NCBI RefSeq assembly: GCF_016756775.1
Contig: NZ_JAERMU010000005.1
Location: 124,001 to 188,000 of the forward strand
Reading direction: 5' to 3'
DNA from: Dryocola clanedunensis subsp. sulfonylureivorans
GTDB taxonomy: Bacteria > Pseudomonadota > Gammaproteobacteria > Enterobacterales > Enterobacteriaceae
DNA: 64,000 nucleotides
Part shown: positions 40,943 through 50,568 of the stretch, one piece after another
Layout of the letters: every line of letters starts with the position of its first letter
Position numbering within the stretch: the first letter of the stretch is position 1
Notes under the pieces: model-generated
Told to the model about the DNA's origin: nothing
The model's input: the letters and a program-made list of their open reading frames with translations, nothing else
Databases searched by the model: none
Made by a program: the position numbers and the translations under genes

Positions 40943-41647
40943 TCAGGTCACACGCTTAGCGGTAGAAGCTTTAACCCACTGCTGATGTTCGCAACGCGGA
41001 CACTGCGATTTCTCACCAGCATTAAAGGTCAGCACTTCACTGCAGTGAATGCAGGCGTAATCGCCATCTTCCGGCACTTCTTCAAAGCGTTCGTTGCAGG
41101 GCTCAGGCAGGATCGACAGGCCGGGCCTGACGAGATGATCGGGGAAGAAATAGACGCTTATCTGCCCGTTGGTTTCAAGAATTGCCAGCCGCACCTGGCC
41201 CAGGTGTTCCACGCCGTGCAGACGCAGTTCCATAAAGAATTCAAACTCCGTCATGTTCTGGGACTGCATTTTTTCCCACGCAAACTCACCCTCTTCAATA
41301 ATGACGGCAGGTTTGCCTTCAAACAGGTTTTCAAGCTTTTCACTGTGGCTCATGAGCCACATGACCAGACGATAGAGGCAGGCGAGCGTGATAAAGACCA
41401 CAAAGACCGGCAGCATCGGCACATCATGATAAAACGCTACGTCGCCCGCCGCCGAGCCCAGCGTCAGGATAATCAGCACTTCAAAAAGCGACATCTGCCG
41501 CACGCCGCGGCGGCCCGTGATTTTTAAAAACAGGAATACAAGAATAAAGGTATAAACGCTGCGCACGGCGACCTCCCATAAGAAGTCCGGGGGCATTTCA
41601 TCAAACGCCATACGCTGTAAATCAAATGTCTTCATTTTCTTCGCCAT
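40943..41647 (-). CDS. ycaP: YcaP, DUF421 inner-membrane protein
   Basis: The 234 residues (E. coli 230) start with two or three membrane helices (about 22-42, 50-65, 72-95), then the cytoplasmic DUF421 domain (HSEKLENLFEGKPAVIIEEG; FEFFMELRLHGVEHLGQVRLA). The C-terminus has two CxxC knuckles (CIHC and CPRC), suggesting a zinc ribbon. Function unknown. Divergent from ycaO. Confidence 0.88.
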   Translation of the reverse strand: MAKKMKTFDLQRMAFDEMPPDFLWEVAVRSVYTFILVFLFLKITGRRGVRQMSLFEVLIILTLGSAAGDVAFYHDVPMLPVFVVFITLACLYRLVMWLMSHSEKLENLFEGKPAVIIEEGEFAWEKMQSQNMTEFEFFMELRLHGVEHLGQVRLAILETNGQISVYFFPDHLVRPGLSILPEPCNERFEEVPEDGDYACIHCSEVLTFNAGEKSQCPRCEHQQWVKASTAKRVT

Positions 41648-41774
41648 TACAGTCAGTTACTGACCATAAGCATAGCCTGTTATGCTAGCTTCGCCTGCAA
41701 GCGGCCTGGGATAGCCTCAGCCCGCTAAAACCCGTATCATTGCGCGCTTTGCGTACGACAAAAGTGAACCCCTG

Positions 41775-43538
41775 ATGACCCAAACCTTTATTCCTGGCAA
41801 AGATGCCGCACTGGAAGATTCCATCGCTCGCTTCCAGAAGCAGCTTTCCGACCTCGGCTTTAATATTGAAGAAGCCTCCTGGCTGAATCCGGTGCCCAAC
41901 GTCTGGTCCGTGCATATTCGTGATAAAGACAGCGCGCTGTGCTTTACCAACGGCAAGGGTGCGACTAAAAAAGCCGCTCTGGCTTCCGCGCTTGGCGAAT
42001 ACTTCGAGCGTCTGTCCACTAACTATTTCTTCGCAGACTTCTGGCTGGGTAAAACCATCGCTAACGGTCCGTTCGTGCACTACCCGAACGAGAAATGGTT
42101 TGCGATCCCGGAAGATGAGCAGCTGCCGGCAGGAATTCTCGACGATCGCCTGCGCGCGTTTTACGACCCTGAAAACGAACTGACCGCCGGTATGCTTATC
42201 GATCTGCAATCGGGGAATGAAGAGCGCGGTATCTGCGCCCTGCCGTTCACTCGTCAGTCGGATCAGCAAGCTGTCTATATTCCAATGAATATTATCGGCA
42301 ACCTGTACGTTTCCAACGGCATGTCCGCTGGCAACACCGCCAACGAAGCGCGCGTTCAGGGCCTGTCAGAGGTGTTTGAGCGTCACATCAAGAACAAAAT
42401 TATCGCTGAGAGCATCAGCCTGCCGGAAATCCCGCAGGAAGTGCTTGCTCGCTACCCAGGCGTTGTCGAGTCTATCGCCACGCTTGAAGCGGAAGGCTTC
42501 CCAATCTTTGCCTACGACGGCTCGCTCGGCGGTAAATACCCGGTTATTTGCGTCGTGTTGTTCAACCCGGCTAACGGCACCTGCTTCGCCTCTTTCGGCG
42601 CGCACCCGGACTTCGGCGTTGCGCTGGAGCGTACGGTGACCGAGCTGCTGCAGGGCCGTGGACTGAAAGATCTGGACGTGTTTACCCCGCCGACCTTCGA
42701 TGACGAAGAAGTTGCGGAGCACGCCAACCTTGAAACCCACTTTATCGACTCAAGCGGCCTGATTTCCTGGGATATGTTCAAGCAGGATGCAGATTATCCG
42801 TTCGCTGACTGGAGCTTCTCCGGCACCACGGAAGAAGAGTTCGCCACGCTGATGGCCATCTTTGATGCGGAAGACCAGGAAGTTTATATCGCGGATTATC
42901 AGCATCTGGATGTTTACGCCTGCCGTATCATCGTGCCGGGCATGTCGGATATCTATCCGGCTGAAGACCTGCTGTTAGCCAACAACAATATGGGCTATCA
43001 CCTGCGTGAAACTATTCTCGCCCTGCCGGGCAGCGAGTGGGAGCAGCAGGACTATCTCAATCTGATTTCTCAGCTGGATGAAGAAGGCCACGATGACTTT
43101 ACCCGCGTGCGCGAGCTGCTGGGTCTGGCAACCGGTAAAGATAACGGCTGGTATACGCTGCGCATCGGCGAACTGAAGGCGATGCTGGCGCTGGCCGGCG
43201 GCGACACCGAGCAGGCGCTAATCTGGACCGAGTGGACGATGGAGTTCAACGCTTCCCTCTTTAGCGCAGAACGGGCTAACTACTACCGCTGCCTGCAGAC
43301 CCTTCTGCTGCTGGCAATGGAAGAAGAGCGCGAACCGCTACAGTACCTGAACGCCTTCGTTCGTATGTACGGAGCTGAAACTGTTGAAGCTGCAAGCGCG
43401 GCACTTTCCGGTGAAGCGGCGTTCTATGGCCTGCAGGCCGTGGATAGCGATCTTAAAGCCTTCCCGGCACACCAGGCCCTGTTAGCAGCCTACGAAAAAC
43501 TTCAGCGTGCCAAGGCGCGCTTCTGGCAAGCAGACTAG
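41775..43538 (+). CDS. ycaO: YcaO, ribosomal protein S12 methylthiotransferase accessory factor
   Basis: YcaO-type ATP-dependent enzyme; in E. coli it is reported to assist RimO-dependent beta-methylthiolation of S12. The 587 residues (E. coli 586) comprise the YcaO ATPase domain (about 50-390; KGATKKAALASALGEYFERL, SNGMSAGNTANEARVQGLSEVFERH with Glu/His metal ligands) and a C-terminal TPR-like helical domain. It does not have the proline-rich C-terminus of azoline-forming members. It is the gene next to focA, separated by a strong terminator. Confidence 0.93.
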   Translation: MTQTFIPGKDAALEDSIARFQKQLSDLGFNIEEASWLNPVPNVWSVHIRDKDSALCFTNGKGATKKAALASALGEYFERLSTNYFFADFWLGKTIANGPFVHYPNEKWFAIPEDEQLPAGILDDRLRAFYDPENELTAGMLIDLQSGNEERGICALPFTRQSDQQAVYIPMNIIGNLYVSNGMSAGNTANEARVQGLSEVFERHIKNKIIAESISLPEIPQEVLARYPGVVESIATLEAEGFPIFAYDGSLGGKYPVICVVLFNPANGTCFASFGAHPDFGVALERTVTELLQGRGLKDLDVFTPPTFDDEEVAEHANLETHFIDSSGLISWDMFKQDADYPFADWSFSGTTEEEFATLMAIFDAEDQEVYIADYQHLDVYACRIIVPGMSDIYPAEDLLLANNNMGYHLRETILALPGSEWEQQDYLNLISQLDEEGHDDFTRVRELLGLATGKDNGWYTLRIGELKAMLALAGGDTEQALIWTEWTMEFNASLFSAERANYYRCLQTLLLLAMEEEREPLQYLNAFVRMYGAETVEAASAALSGEAAFYGLQAVDSDLKAFPAHQALLAAYEKLQRAKARFWQAD

Positions 43539-43584
43539 CCGGCAGCCACTTGCGGGTGCAATGTTCACCCTCTCTAAGCTATAT

Positions 43585-43616
43585 TACGGGGCAATTTACT
43601 TGCCCCGTATTTTTAT
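43585..43616 (+). terminator. ycaO terminator
   Basis: ACGGGGCAA-TTTAC-TTGCCCCGT followed by ATTTTTAT, 47 bp after the ycaO stop. Confidence 0.9.
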
Positions 43617-43864
43617 TGTCGTCAAAACAATTCCATATGTAATCGGCGAGTTAAATAATGGTGAAATATTTTAATATTAATCTATAAATAATGTTGCCAT
43701 TATTTTGAAATACTCCGTTTTAATTAACCAATAAAAGGAAGCCAGCTCGCAGAACTCAAATTATCGTACAATTATTAAAATTTATTTTTACATGGATAGT
43801 CAACACGTTACGTAAATAAACAGGTATTCACCTGCTGTTTACAGGCCTATAAGCTTGGCGAGAT

Positions 43865-43906
43865 ATGATCCATGTCAAATTTTACTCTATAATGCTTTGT
43901 TAGTAT
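43865..43906 (+). promoter_or_regulatory. FNR-type box and proximal promoter of focA-pflB
   Basis: ATGATCCATGTCAA (43865-43878) matches 8 of 10 fixed positions of TTGAT-N4-ATCAA. A -10 TAGTAT (43901-43906) would put the start at about 43913, placing the box at -41.5, the standard class II activator position. A second -10-like TATAAT at 43888-43893 is closer and may be an alternative. The sequence corresponds to the E. coli P6 promoter. Confidence 0.65.
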
Positions 43907-43937
43907 CTCGTCGCCGAATAAATAAGAGAGAGTTAGT

Positions 43938-44795
43938 GTGAAAACTGACAACCCTTTTGAAGTATTACTTCCCCCAGCCATGGCAAAAGTTGCCGAAGAC
44001 GCTGGTGTCTATAAAGCAACAAAACATCCGCTGACTACGTTTTATTTAGCGATCACCGCTGGCGTATTCATCTCGATTGCTTTCGTCTTCTATATCACCG
44101 CCACTACCGGTACCGCGGGCGTTCCCTTTGGTATTGCTAAGCTGATTGGCGGGACTTGCTTCTCTCTGGGCCTGATTCTTTGCGTTATCTGCGGGGCTGA
44201 CCTCTTCACCTCCACCGTATTGATTGTCGTCGCTAAGGCTAGCGGCCGAATTACGTGGGGACAGCTAGCCCGTAACTGGGTAAACGTTTATGTCGGTAAC
44301 CTGGTCGGCGCGCTACTGTTTGTGCTGCTCATCTGGCTGTCGGGTATGTATATGACCGACAACGGAGCATGGGGCATGAACGTGCTGCAAACTGCCGATC
44401 ATAAAATGCACCACACATTCATTGAAGCGGTATGCCTCGGTATCCTCGCAAACCTGATGGTCTGTCTGGCGGTCTGGATGAGCTACTCCGGTCGCAGTTT
44501 GATGGACAAGATGTTTGCTATGATACTGCCGGTCGCCATGTTTGTTGCCAGCGGTTTTGAGCACAGTATCGCAAACATGTTCATGATCCCTATGGGTATC
44601 GTAGTACGTAACTTCGCAAGCCCGGAATTCTGGACCGCAGTCGGGTCGTCTCCGGACAGTTTCTCTCATCTGACCATTATGAACTTCATCACCGATAACC
44701 TGATTCCAGTCACTATCGGGAACATCATCGGCGGTGGTTTGTTGGTTGGGTTGACATACTGGGTAATTTATCTGCGCGGTGGCGATAAGCACTAA
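43938..44795 (+). CDS. focA: Formate channel FocA
   Basis: A pentameric inner-membrane FNT channel moving formate out, and back in at low pH. The 285 residues equal E. coli and start with GTG (AGAGAG upstream), as there. Six membrane segments; the gating residues Thr91 (DLFTSTV) and His209 (GFEHS) are in place. 52 bp separate it from pflB, and E. coli co-transcribes them under FNR/ArcA control. Confidence 0.97.
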   Translation: MKTDNPFEVLLPPAMAKVAEDAGVYKATKHPLTTFYLAITAGVFISIAFVFYITATTGTAGVPFGIAKLIGGTCFSLGLILCVICGADLFTSTVLIVVAKASGRITWGQLARNWVNVYVGNLVGALLFVLLIWLSGMYMTDNGAWGMNVLQTADHKMHHTFIEAVCLGILANLMVCLAVWMSYSGRSLMDKMFAMILPVAMFVASGFEHSIANMFMIPMGIVVRNFASPEFWTAVGSSPDSFSHLTIMNFITDNLIPVTIGNIIGGGLLVGLTYWVIYLRGGDKH

Positions 44796-44847
44796 GTGCC
44801 GTCCATCAGCAGGGAATAAGAAATCCACATTAGAAGGTAGGTGTTAA

Positions 44848-47130
44848 ATGTCCGAGCTTAATGAAAAGTTAGCCACAGCCTGGGAAGGTTTTGCCAAAGG
44901 CGACTGGCAGAATGAAGTAAACGTACGTGACTTCATTCAGAAAAACTACACCCCTTACGAGGGCGACGAGTCCTTCCTGGCAGGTGCGACTGACGCAACT
45001 ACCAAGCTGTGGGACAACGTTATGGAAGGCGTTAAACAGGAAAACCGCACTCACGCGCCTGTTGACTTCGATACCGACCTCGCTTCCACCATCACTTCCC
45101 ATGATGCTGGTTACATCAACAAGTCCCTCGAAACCATCGTGGGCCTGCAGACTGATGCGCCTCTGAAACGTGCCATCATTCCGTTTGGCGGCATCAAAAT
45201 GGTTGAAGGTTCTTGTAAAGTATACGGTCGTGAACTCGACCCAATGCTTAAGAAGATCTTCACCGAATACCGTAAAACGCACAACCAGGGCGTGTTTGAT
45301 GTTTACACCAAAGACATCCTGAACTGCCGTAAATCAGGTGTTATCACCGGTCTGCCAGATGCGTATGGCCGTGGTCGTATCATCGGTGACTACCGTCGCG
45401 TAGCGCTGTACGGTATCGACTTCCTGATGAAAGACAAGTTCGCTCAGTTCAACTCACTGCAGACCAAACTGGAAAACGGTGAAGACCTGGAAGCGACTAT
45501 CCGTCTGCGTGAAGAGATCTCCGAACAGCACCGTGCGCTGGGTCAGATCAAAGAAATGGCTGCTAAATATGGCTGCGATATCTCTGGTCCTGCAACCAAC
45601 GCTCAGGAAGCGATTCAGTGGACTTACTTCGGCTACCTGGCCGCGGTTAAATCTCAGAACGGCGCTGCAATGTCCTTTGGTCGCGTATCCACCTTCCTGG
45701 ATGCCTTCATCGAACGTGACCTGAAAGCAGGCAAAATCACCGAAACTGACGCTCAGGAAATGATTGACCACCTGGTCATGAAACTGCGTATGGTTCGCTT
45801 CCTGCGTACTCCTGAGTACGATGAGCTGTTCTCCGGTGACCCAATCTGGGCAACTGAATCTATCGCCGGGATGGGCGTTGATGGCCGTACTCTGGTCACC
45901 AAATCCAGCTTCCGCTTCCTGAACACCCTGTACACCATGGGGCCGTCTCCGGAGCCGAACATCACCATCCTGTGGTCTGAAAAACTGCCACTGAACTTCA
46001 AAAAATACGCGGCTAAAGTCTCCATCGATACCTCTTCTCTGCAGTACGAGAATGACGATTTGATGCGTCCTGACTTCAACAACGATGACTACGCTATCGC
46101 TTGCTGCGTAAGCCCAATGGTTGTTGGTAAGCAAATGCAGTTCTTCGGTGCTCGTGCTAACCTCGCGAAAACCATGCTGTATGCCATCAACGGCGGCGTT
46201 GATGAAAAACTGAAAATGCAGGTTGGTCCTAAAGAAGCGCCAATTACTGCTGACGTTCTGGATTACGATAACGTGCTGGACCGTCTGGACCACTTCATGG
46301 ACTGGCTGGCTAAGCAGTACGTCACCGCGCTGAACATCATTCACTACATGCATGATAAGTACAGCTACGAAGCGTCTCTGATGGCTCTGCATGACCGTGA
46401 CGTTGTTCGCACCATGGCTTGTGGTATCGCGGGTCTTTCCGTTGCAGCTGACTCACTGTCTGCAATCAAATACGCGAAAGTTAAACCAATTCGTGACGAA
46501 GATGGTCTGGCGACTGACTTCGAAATCGAAGGCGAGTACCCAATGTTCGGTAACAACGATCCTCGCGTAGATGACATCGCTGTTGACCTGGTAGAACGTT
46601 TCATGAAGAAAATTCAGAAGCTGACTACTTACCGTAACGCTGTACCGACTCAGTCTGTTCTGACCATCACCTCTAACGTGGTTTATGGTAAGAAAACCGG
46701 TAACACCCCAGACGGCCGTCGCGCAGGTACTCCATTCGGTCCAGGTGCTAACCCAATGCACGGTCGTGACCAGAAAGGTGCTGTTGCCTCTCTGACCTCC
46801 GTTGCTAAACTGCCGTTTGCCTACGCGAAAGATGGTATCTCTTATACCTTCTCCATCGTGCCAAACGCGCTGGGTAAAGACGACGAAGTGCGTAAAACTA
46901 ACCTCGCGGGTCTGATGGATGGTTACTTCCACCACGAAGCGTCCATCGAAGGTGGTCAGCACCTGAACGTGAACGTGATGAACCGTGAAATGCTGCTGGA
47001 TGCGATGGAACACCCTGAGAAATATCCTCAGCTGACCATCCGCGTTTCCGGTTACGCCGTACGTTTTAACTCCCTGACTAAAGAACAGCAGCAGGACGTT
47101 ATTACCCGTACCTTCACCCAAACCATGTAA
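44848..47130 (+). CDS. pflB: Formate acetyltransferase (pyruvate formate-lyase)
   Basis: PflB splits pyruvate with CoA into acetyl-CoA and formate in anaerobic growth, by a glycyl radical. The 760 residues equal E. coli. The catalytic Cys pair is in [10 protein letters not shown], and the radical Gly in RVSGYAVRF, 26 residues from the end (Gly734 in mature numbering). Codon bias is very strong. GAAGGTAG stands before the ATG. It is activated by PflA, encoded downstream after an ERIC repeat. Confidence 0.98.
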   Translation: MSELNEKLATAWEGFAKGDWQNEVNVRDFIQKNYTPYEGDESFLAGATDATTKLWDNVMEGVKQENRTHAPVDFDTDLASTITSHDAGYINKSLETIVGLQTDAPLKRAIIPFGGIKMVEGSCKVYGRELDPMLKKIFTEYRKTHNQGVFDVYTKDILNCRKSGVITGLPDAYGRGRIIGDYRRVALYGIDFLMKDKFAQFNSLQTKLENGEDLEATIRLREEISEQHRALGQIKEMAAKYGCDISGPATNAQEAIQWTYFGYLAAVKSQNGAAMSFGRVSTFLDAFIERDLKAGKITETDAQEMIDHLVMKLRMVRFLRTPEYDELFSGDPIWATESIAGMGVDGRTLVTKSSFRFLNTLYTMGPSPEPNITILWSEKLPLNFKKYAAKVSIDTSSLQYENDDLMRPDFNNDDYAIACCVSPMVVGKQMQFFGARANLAKTMLYAINGGVDEKLKMQVGPKEAPITADVLDYDNVLDRLDHFMDWLAKQYVTALNIIHYMHDKYSYEASLMALHDRDVVRTMACGIAGLSVAADSLSAIKYAKVKPIRDEDGLATDFEIEGEYPMFGNNDPRVDDIAVDLVERFMKKIQKLTTYRNAVPTQSVLTITSNVVYGKKTGNTPDGRRAGTPFGPGANPMHGRDQKGAVASLTSVAKLPFAYAKDGISYTFSIVPNALGKDDEVRKTNLAGLMDGYFHHEASIEGGQHLNVNVMNREMLLDAMEHPEKYPQLTIRVSGYAVRFNSLTKEQQQDVITRTFTQTM

Positions 47131-47160
47131 TACCCGGTTTGTCTGAAAAGGCGTAGAATA

Positions 47161-47189
47161 AAGGCTCCACTTCGGTGGGGCCTTTTCTT
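47161..47189 (+). terminator. pflB terminator
   Basis: AAGGCTCCAC-TTCG-GTGGGGCCTT with one wobble, followed by TTCTTA, 30 bp after the pflB stop. Confidence 0.85.
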
Positions 47190-47238
47190 ATGTCAGAGCC
47201 AGTTTTGCAGGATAACTGCTATATAACTTTAAATTTTG

Positions 47239-47361
47239 TACCCTAAATAATTCAATTTGCAGGTAGGCGGCAAGGGAGTGAATCCCCAGGAGCTTACTAA
47301 AGTAAGTGACTGGGGTGAGGGAGTGCAGCCAACACCCCTGCAAGTTGAAGTATGACGGGTA
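47239..47361. repeat. ERIC (IRU) element
   Basis: About 123 bp beginning TACCCTAAATAATT and ending GAAGTATGACGGGTA, with the central hallmark GTGAATCCCCAGGAGCTTAC and AAGTAAGTGACTGGGGTGAG, the sites used by ERIC-PCR primers. Ends carry TA, the usual target dinucleotide. It is a near-full-length, slightly diverged copy (consensus 127 bp) and forms an extended hairpin if transcribed. Confidence 0.93.
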
Positions 47362-47456
47362 TCCTGCAAAACTGATTCGACGCGGCATTCTTTATACAGA
47401 CCGCGCTCAACCTGGCAGATGTAAATACATCCGCTAATACTGGAGAAAACACCGCA

Positions 47457-48197
47457 ATGTCAGTAATTGGCCGAATTCATTCCTTTGAATCATGCGGTAC
47501 CGTGGATGGCCCCGGTATTCGTTTTATCACCTTCTTCCAGGGCTGCCTGATGCGCTGCCTGTACTGTCATAACCGTGATACATGGGACACGCATGGCGGC
47601 AACGAAATCACCGTTGAAGACCTGATGAAAGAGGTGGTGACCTATCGTCACTTTATGAATGCTTCCGGCGGCGGCGTGACCGCTTCCGGTGGGGAAGCCA
47701 TTCTGCAAGCTGAGTTTGTGCGCGACTGGTTCCGCGCCTGCCACAAAGAAGGTATTCATACCTGCCTCGACACCAACGGTTTTGTTCGCCGCTACGATCC
47801 GGTGATTGATGAACTGCTGGAAGTGACCGATCTTGTGATGCTCGACCTGAAGCAGATGAACGATGAGATCCATCAGAATCTGGTTGGCGTCTCGAACCAC
47901 CGCACCCTTGAGTTCGCACAGTATCTGTCGAAGAAAGGCATTAACGTCTGGATCCGCTATGTGGTAGTACCGGGCTGGTCGGACGATGACGATTCCGCGC
48001 ACCGCCTCGGCGAATTCACCCGTGATATGGGCAACGTAGAGAAAATCGAACTGCTGCCGTACCACGAGCTGGGCAAGCACAAGTGGGTGGCAATGGGCGA
48101 AGAGTACAAGCTGGATGGCGTTCACCCACCGAAGAAAGAGACCATGGAGCGTGTGAAAGGCATTCTCGAGCAGTACGGTCACAAAGTTATGTATTAA
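47457..48197 (+). CDS. pflA: Pyruvate formate-lyase activating enzyme
   Basis: A radical SAM enzyme that abstracts H from the radical Gly of PflB. The 246 residues equal E. coli. The [4Fe-4S] cluster motif CxxxCxxC is Cys30, Cys34 and Cys37 in [23 protein letters not shown] is the SAM-binding stretch. Separated from pflB by an ERIC repeat, so it probably uses its own promoter. Confidence 0.98.
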   Translation: MSVIGRIHSFESCGTVDGPGIRFITFFQGCLMRCLYCHNRDTWDTHGGNEITVEDLMKEVVTYRHFMNASGGGVTASGGEAILQAEFVRDWFRACHKEGIHTCLDTNGFVRRYDPVIDELLEVTDLVMLDLKQMNDEIHQNLVGVSNHRTLEFAQYLSKKGINVWIRYVVVPGWSDDDDSAHRLGEFTRDMGNVEKIELLPYHELGKHKWVAMGEEYKLDGVHPPKKETMERVKGILEQYGHKVMY

Positions 48198-48226
48198 AAA
48201 AATGGCCCTCATCGAGGGCCATTTTC
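48197..48226. terminator. Bidirectional terminator between pflA and ycaD
   Basis: AATGGCCCTC-ATC-GAGGGCCATT with a run of A on the left and TTTT on the right, directly after pflA and 20 bp from the end of ycaD. Confidence 0.9.
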
Positions 48227-48244
48227 ACATCTGCATTAAGCCAT

Positions 48245-49393
48245 TCAGGCGTGCGCCACGGGCGTTGGATGCTGCCCTGCTTTACGCAGCAGCATCAGCA
48301 GGTAAACAAACGCGACGCCCGCAATCATCACAAACAGCAGGTCGTCTGAGTAGCTCTGCATCAGCATTGCCGTAAGCGTTGGCCCCAGCAGGCTGCCGAT
48401 GGTATAGCTCAGCAGCAGCGCCTGATTCATCGCCACCAGCTGATGATGCTCAACCTTCTCGCAGGCCCAGGCCATCGCCACAGGGTAAAGCGTGAAGCCA
48501 GCCGCCCCGAGAACAAACAGCACCGGCCCCATCGCGGCACCGGTGAGCATCGCCAGACAGCCGAGAATGATGACAAAGACCTGTACGCGCAAAACCAGCA
48601 GACGACCATAGCGATCGGCCAGACGACCTACCGGCCACTGGCCGAGGATCCCCGCGCTGACCATCACTGCCATCCAGAAGCCGATACCAGAATCGCTGAC
48701 GCCCTGATGATTAAGATACAGCGGCATCAGGCCATACAGCGAGCCCAGAACGATACCGGAGATAATGCAGCCATTGACCCCAAGGCGTGCGTGACGCAGG
48801 CGCAGCATTGGCCACACGGGAGTTGACTCCTGATTCTCGCTGCGGTCATTTACGATGCGCGTGAACAGCAGAGGAAGAATGGCGGCCAGAATCATGCCGG
48901 TGACCCACGGCAGCACGCTGACGATATCCGTTGGCATCTTGCTGACCATCAGCTGGCCCAGCACGGTACCCACATAATAAACCATCATGTAAGCGGCAAG
49001 CAGGCGACCACGGTTGCGCGAAGTGCCGCTGCACATCAGCGCGCTTTCCACCACAACCCAAATCATCGCGCAGCCAACCCCGGCAACGAAGCGCCACATC
49101 ATCCAGCTCCAGAAGCCGACCATCAGGCCCAGCCCGACGCAGCCAACGGCAAAAATCAGCGAGGCAAGATAATAGCTGCGGTTAAAGCCGTAGCGCTTTA
49201 TTAACCAGCCGGTGACCAGCGTACCCAGCAGATTGCCGGTAAAATAGGACGAGCCAACCATACCCACCTGCCAGGTTGGCAGGTGTTCGTGGGCAAGCCA
49301 TAGCGGCACCAGCGTATTTAAAACCGCTATGGCCAGGGTCAACAGCATCAGGCCACAGAGCAAAAGCATCACTGGCCGGGTATAGGTGGACAT
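48245..49393 (-). CDS. ycaD: YcaD, major facilitator superfamily transporter of unknown substrate
   Basis: The start at [10 protein letters not shown] gives 382 residues, as in E. coli; 21 further upstream codons are open but unrelated. Twelve hydrophobic segments are visible. Signature stretches include [21 protein letters not shown] and [19 protein letters not shown], the inter-helix 2/3 and 8/9 motifs of the superfamily. No substrate is known. E. coli has ycaM/ycaN/ycaK between this gene and pflA; they are absent here. Confidence 0.93.
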   Translation of the reverse strand: MSTYTRPVMLLLCGLMLLTLAIAVLNTLVPLWLAHEHLPTWQVGMVGSSYFTGNLLGTLVTGWLIKRYGFNRSYYLASLIFAVGCVGLGLMVGFWSWMMWRFVAGVGCAMIWVVVESALMCSGTSRNRGRLLAAYMMVYYVGTVLGQLMVSKMPTDIVSVLPWVTGMILAAILPLLFTRIVNDRSENQESTPVWPMLRLRHARLGVNGCIISGIVLGSLYGLMPLYLNHQGVSDSGIGFWMAVMVSAGILGQWPVGRLADRYGRLLVLRVQVFVIILGCLAMLTGAAMGPVLFVLGAAGFTLYPVAMAWACEKVEHHQLVAMNQALLLSYTIGSLLGPTLTAMLMQSYSDDLLFVMIAGVAFVYLLMLLRKAGQHPTPVAHA

Positions 49394-49706
49394 GTAAAAA
49401 CCGCGAGGAAGAGAAGAAATTTGTGCGCATAATGCCACCGGCAAAACTATTGTCAATCCAGTGCTGACGGGGCCTGTGGCGAAATCAGGTCTGTCGATTT
49501 GTAAAACTAATCCTCCCGACGACCCTGCCGCTAAGCTAAATTGCTATCCCGCTGTTTTTGATGGGATCATGCAAAATAAAACGCAGCGGATCGGATGAAA
49601 AATTTCATGGTAAACGACATGATATTTTCTTATTCGAAAGGCTTAACAGGTACCGGAAATAAAAAACGCGCCCGAAGGCGCGCTCAATAAATATAATGCA
49701 GAGCAA
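49394..49706 (-). other. ycaD-dmsC intergenic region (313 bp)
   Basis: It holds the dmsABC terminator at its right end and must contain the ycaD promoter. E. coli has ycaC (a hydrolase gene) here; no remnant is visible and no ORF of useful length exists. Confidence 0.7.
49660..49682 (-). terminator. dmsABC terminator
   Basis: On the minus strand CGCGCC-TTCG-GGCGCG followed by TTTTTT, 25 bp after the dmsC stop. Confidence 0.88.
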
Positions 49707-50567
49707 TTAGCTGGCAATAGCCATACCTACCGTCATATGCAGACCGTAGAATACTCCGCGCCCGATAAGCTCACCCGCCACGACCAGCACGAAAGCTAAT
49801 GTCAGCAGGCCAACTTGCGGCTGTCGCCCTTTAAGCTGCGGTACTATCCAGCAAACCAGCGCCACCACCAGCAGGCCAAGACGCCATGACATCAGCGTGC
49901 CGTACTGAGGGATCAGCGCAGAGGCCTGCTGAATCGAGCTTTGAATCGTTGCCAGCTCCATACCCTGCAAAAGCACGACAACGGTGCTGACGATAAGCCC
50001 CAGGAGCGTGATTACCGGCAGCAAACGCATGCCCCAGCCCGTTACGCCCGCCGCACGGAGCAGCAGATAGCCCAGCAGCGGGCCGCCGATAAACATCGTC
50101 AGGAAGAAGCTCAGCGGCGTATAAACGCTGTACCACGTTGGCACGGTGTCGATAAGGTACACGCGGCACATCATCCAGACGAAGAAGACGCCCAGTACCA
50201 TAGTGAGGATCATCCACAGCTTCCCTAACGCCGCGGGCATTTTGCCCATTACGGTGATAAGCCACCAGAACCCACCGACGGCGAAGAACACCGAGCCGCT
50301 GGCAATCTCGTTGCTAAGCGCAGAGGCGCCAATGCGGTTAAGAGAGTTAAAGGCGCGCAGCGGTGAGCCAAGGTGGAGAATCGAAGCGATGAACCCGACT
50401 CCCATCAGCACCCAGAGCACGATCATTGCCCATTGCACTCGCTTTTGCTGAGCGCGGTCGTCAACACCGTTCAGCAGTGCAAGCGCCATGACGATAAACC
50501 CACCCGCTACGCACTGGCCGAGCACGGTAAAAATCATCAGCGGCCATTCATGCCATCCGTTACCCAT
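49707..50567 (-). CDS. dmsC: Dimethyl sulfoxide reductase, membrane anchor subunit
   Basis: DmsC anchors DmsAB to the inner membrane and oxidises menaquinol. The start at MGNGWHEWPLMIF, preceded by AAGGAGG, gives 286 residues (E. coli 287) with about eight membrane segments; upstream codons in the same frame belong to dmsB sequence read in another frame. The N-terminal HEWPL motif and SNEIASGSVFFAVGG are conserved. One base separates it from the dmsB stop. Confidence 0.96.
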   Translation of the reverse strand: MGNGWHEWPLMIFTVLGQCVAGGFIVMALALLNGVDDRAQQKRVQWAMIVLWVLMGVGFIASILHLGSPLRAFNSLNRIGASALSNEIASGSVFFAVGGFWWLITVMGKMPAALGKLWMILTMVLGVFFVWMMCRVYLIDTVPTWYSVYTPLSFFLTMFIGGPLLGYLLLRAAGVTGWGMRLLPVITLLGLIVSTVVVLLQGMELATIQSSIQQASALIPQYGTLMSWRLGLLVVALVCWIVPQLKGRQPQVGLLTLAFVLVVAGELIGRGVFYGLHMTVGMAIAS

Positions 50568-50568
50568 C

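Larger units (their letters stand above)
43539..43937 (+). other. ycaO-focA intergenic region (399 bp)
   Basis: It contains the ycaO terminator and then about 320 bp of AT-rich sequence with the anaerobic promoters of focA-pflB. Only the proximal FNR-type box and -10 elements could be assigned; upstream ArcA, IHF and Cra sites known in E. coli cannot be mapped by eye. Confidence 0.75.
47131..47456 (+). other. pflB-pflA intergenic region (326 bp)
   Basis: In order: the pflB terminator, a 14-bp repeat, an ERIC element, the inverted copy of the 14-bp repeat, and about 80 bp upstream of pflA that should contain its promoter. Confidence 0.8.

Noticed and set aside
45454-46392. Open frame of 312 codons opposite pflB
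   Set aside because: The same effect of extreme codon bias; pflB is certain and the antisense product resembles nothing known.
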